A stretch of 5,588 nucleotides of DNA from Selenomonadaceae bacterium (GTDB lineage Bacteria > Bacillota > Negativicutes > Selenomonadales > Selenomonadaceae): positions 1-5,588 of the forward strand of contig JAFSUE010000241.1 in NCBI GenBank assembly GCA_017445435.1. Reading direction: 5' to 3'. The notes under the pieces are model-generated. The model saw only the letters and a list, made by a program, of their open reading frames with translations, had not been told where the DNA came from and made no database searches. Position numbers and translations under genes: made by a program. Positions 4,149-5,588 of this stretch are shown piece after piece. Within the stretch, counting starts at the first letter, position 1. Each line of letters starts with the position of its first letter.

Positions 4149-5414
4149 TTGGAAGGAATTTATTTAATAATCGTAATGGTAATAACTGGCGGCGCTATTG
4201 CATTTATCGGCGACAAACTTGGTACGAAAATCGGCAAGAAACGTTTATCAATTTTCGGCTTGCGACCGCGTCACACGTCAAGGGTTATCACCGTCATAAC
4301 TGGCGCGTTGATAACTGGCTTGTCGATTGGCTCAATGGCTGTCATTTCTGAAAATGTTCGTACCGCGCTATTCGGTATGGAGGAACTCAACGCCGCGATG
4401 GAGTCAACGCAAAAATCTTTGGGCGCTGTCGTGAAAGAATTAATGGACACGCAGGAAGAATTTAAACGTACTGATGCTGATCTTGCAAATTCTAAAAAAG
4501 AAATTGAGTCACTTAAAACTGAACAGGCTGAACTTTTGGAAGAGTCGGAGCGCTTGAAGACGGGCAATGAACGCCTTGAAAGTGAAAATTCCGAGCTTGC
4601 CACGCAGAATGAAAATTTATCTACTTCCAATTCCGAACTTTCCGCGCAGAATGAAAATCTTTCCAATGCCAACGCTGAACTTGAAGACAACAATAAAAAG
4701 CTTGGCGAATTTAATTTGACATTGACTGCTGACAACGAAAAACTTGCTAAAGATAACGCCGAACTTGAGGAACACGCTAAAAATCTGCGCGAAGGTTTAA
4801 TAGCAATGCGCGAAGGTGATATTGTTTTGAAGGCTGGCGAAGTTTTAGCAAGCGGTACGATTGGCGGCAACCGTAGCGCTGATGAAATTGTTGCTGACAT
4901 TGATAAACTTGCTGACATTGCCACGCGGAATATAAATGAACGATTCGGCGATGACATTGACAGTTCAGTTTGGGTGTACGAACCAGAACTTCAAGACGCC
5001 GTTGAAAAAATTTCTACCAGCAGTCAAGAAATGATTTTGCGAATAGTTGCGGCAGGGAATTTAGTACGCGGCGAACCGATTAGAGCGGGGCTTGCACTTT
5101 ATCCAAATAATCACGTTTACGACGCGGAAGAATTAGTTTACACTGGCAACTATGAAGTTCATGACGACGACGACGCAGAACCGATTGTACGCGAATTTTT
5201 AAGCTCCGTTAATCGCGCCGCCGTTGCTAAGGGAATTTTAACTGACCCGATAACTCATGCCGTTGGAGTTATGGAAGGCTCCCAGCTTTATGAATTGATT
5301 GATGAAATTAGCGCCGTTCGCGGCAGAATTACGCTGGCGGCTTATGCCCGTGAAACAACACAGTCGATTGGACCTTTGCGCCTTAACATAAGACTTTTAG
5401 CCAGTAACCAGTAG
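4149..5414 (+). CDS. DUF3084 family membrane-anchored coiled-coil protein
   Basis: A 421-residue protein of unknown function. Two hydrophobic segments (about 4-20 and 46-66) flank a basic loop with GDKLGTKIGKKRLSIFGLRP (21-40) and RHTS, the most characteristic part of DUF3084 proteins. A long coiled coil follows (about 78-220), rich in Glu, Asn and Leu. It includes five back-to-back 14-residue repeats (146-215) with Asn at position 2 and Leu at 5 and 12. A globular C-terminal domain (about 222-421) completes it, with an acidic HDDDDAE patch (338-344). The large region after the membrane segments could be cytoplasmic or extracytoplasmic; topology is not settled. The start is TTG with AGGG (4138-4141) 7 bases upstream; MEGIYLIIVM fits family N-termini, and ATG 4176 would remove part of the first membrane segment. 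It has its own promoter, divergent from dapF. The family call is confident, the role unknown; a cell-envelope or structural task is a guess. Confidence 0.82.
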   Translation: MEGIYLIIVMVITGGAIAFIGDKLGTKIGKKRLSIFGLRPRHTSRVITVITGALITGLSIGSMAVISENVRTALFGMEELNAAMESTQKSLGAVVKELMDTQEEFKRTDADLANSKKEIESLKTEQAELLEESERLKTGNERLESENSELATQNENLSTSNSELSAQNENLSNANAELEDNNKKLGEFNLTLTADNEKLAKDNAELEEHAKNLREGLIAMREGDIVLKAGEVLASGTIGGNRSADEIVADIDKLADIATRNINERFGDDIDSSVWVYEPELQDAVEKISTSSQEMILRIVAAGNLVRGEPIRAGLALYPNNHVYDAEELVYTGNYEVHDDDDAEPIVREFLSSVNRAAVAKGILTDPITHAVGVMEGSQLYELIDEISAVRGRITLAAYARETTQSIGPLRLNIRLLASNQ

Positions 5415-5420
5415 CTTATT

Positions 5421-5460
5421 AATGCGTAATTAGGAATGCGTAATGCGTAATGCGTAATGA
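5421..5460 (+). repeat. Heptamer array, AAT family (copy 2)
   Basis: Units AATGCGT, AATTAGG, AATGCGT, AATGCGT, AATGCGT, then AATGA: 40 bp starting 7 bases after the DUF3084 stop. Four of five units are identical, so it looks recently expanded compared with the copy at 1590-1622. It lies in the same sense as the gene before it. Confidence 0.8.
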
Positions 5461-5462
5461 AA

Positions 5463-5494
5463 ACTACTCACTACTCACTACTGACTACTCACTA
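5463..5494 (+). repeat. 32-bp heptamer array (copy D)
   Basis: Units ACTACTC, ACTACTC, ACTACTG, ACTACTC, then ACTA. It begins 2 bases after the AAT-family array ends, so both heptamer families lie side by side between the DUF3084 gene and the next gene. Confidence 0.85.
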
Positions 5495-5566
5495 AATTTT
5501 CGCCAAAAGAAAAAAAGTTTATCAAAAAATTAATTATTCAACACGCCCTAAAAAGGAAATTTTGTA

Positions 5567-5588
5567 ATGTTGAAACAAAAAGTAAAAG
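5567..5588 (+). CDS. Start of an unidentified gene (first 7 codons)
   Basis: An ATG with AAGGA (5553-5557) 9 bases upstream opens a frame reading MLKQKVK before the window ends. The lysine-rich start cannot be assigned to a family. It lies 152 bases after the DUF3084 gene on the same strand, with two repeat arrays and an AT-rich stretch between. No promoter was recognised there, so co-transcription is possible. Confidence 0.55.

Noticed and set aside
4031..4351. 106-residue plus-strand frame starting in the DUF3084 promoter
   Set aside because: Its start overlaps the -35 box and it runs in another frame over the DUF3084 membrane segments. A shorter ATG at 4067 in the same frame lacks a ribosome site.
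4271..4957. 228-residue Ser-rich minus-strand frame opposite the DUF3084 gene
   Set aside because: The Ser/Leu-rich composition is the mirror of Glu/Asn/Leu codons in the coiled coil. It is a shadow.
2003..5494. CRISPR array
   Set aside because: The repeat units are contiguous 7-mers without spacers, and no cas gene is present.

Overview
The window reads as chromosomal DNA of an AT-rich anaerobic member of the Firmicutes, most likely the Negativicutes (Selenomonas-like, diderm). The order dapF-remA-gmk-rpoZ-coaBC on one strand contains the remA-gmk-rpoZ-coaBC block typical of Firmicutes. The long divergent gene encodes a DUF3084 membrane/coiled-coil protein of a kind I associate with Negativicutes and Cyanobacteria. 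Strong AGGAGG-type ribosome sites and several TTG starts fit. The taxon is inferred from gene content, not from a database match.

Layout. The minus strand, read right to left from about 3767, carries dapF (diaminopimelate epimerase), remA (DUF370 regulator), gmk (guanylate kinase), rpoZ (RNA polymerase omega) and coaBC (pantothenate to 4'-phosphopantetheine steps of CoA synthesis). After a 127-base gap comes the first 46 codons of a branched-chain aminotransferase (ilvE), cut by the window edge. dapF-remA-gmk are tightly packed (18 and 12 bases apart). rpoZ and coaBC follow after gaps of 177 and 85 bases that hold repeats and a mobile-element remnant. A good sigma70-type promoter precedes dapF, so the five genes probably form one housekeeping operon (lysine/peptidoglycan precursor, nucleotide, transcription and CoA functions). 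On the plus strand, a second promoter at 4031-4059 drives the DUF3084 gene (4149-5414), followed by the first seven codons of another gene.

The unusual content is between the genes. Four copies of a 32-bp array built as four ACTACTN heptamers plus ACTA lie in the intergenic spaces (one inverted relative to the others), with a fifth partial copy. In each unit six bases are nearly fixed and the seventh varies. A second heptamer family (AATGCGT/AATTAGG-like, ending AATGA) follows rpoZ and the DUF3084 gene. Two of the 32-bp arrays face each other around a 130-bp core, forming a 194-bp MITE-like element. Its core folds into a nested GC-rich stem-loop followed by T6. A third array abuts a fragment that looks like the right end/omegaRNA region of an IS200/IS605-family element without its tnpB, sitting just upstream of the rpoZ ribosome site. 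These heptamer arrays and their association with structured cores are the part most likely to be undescribed.
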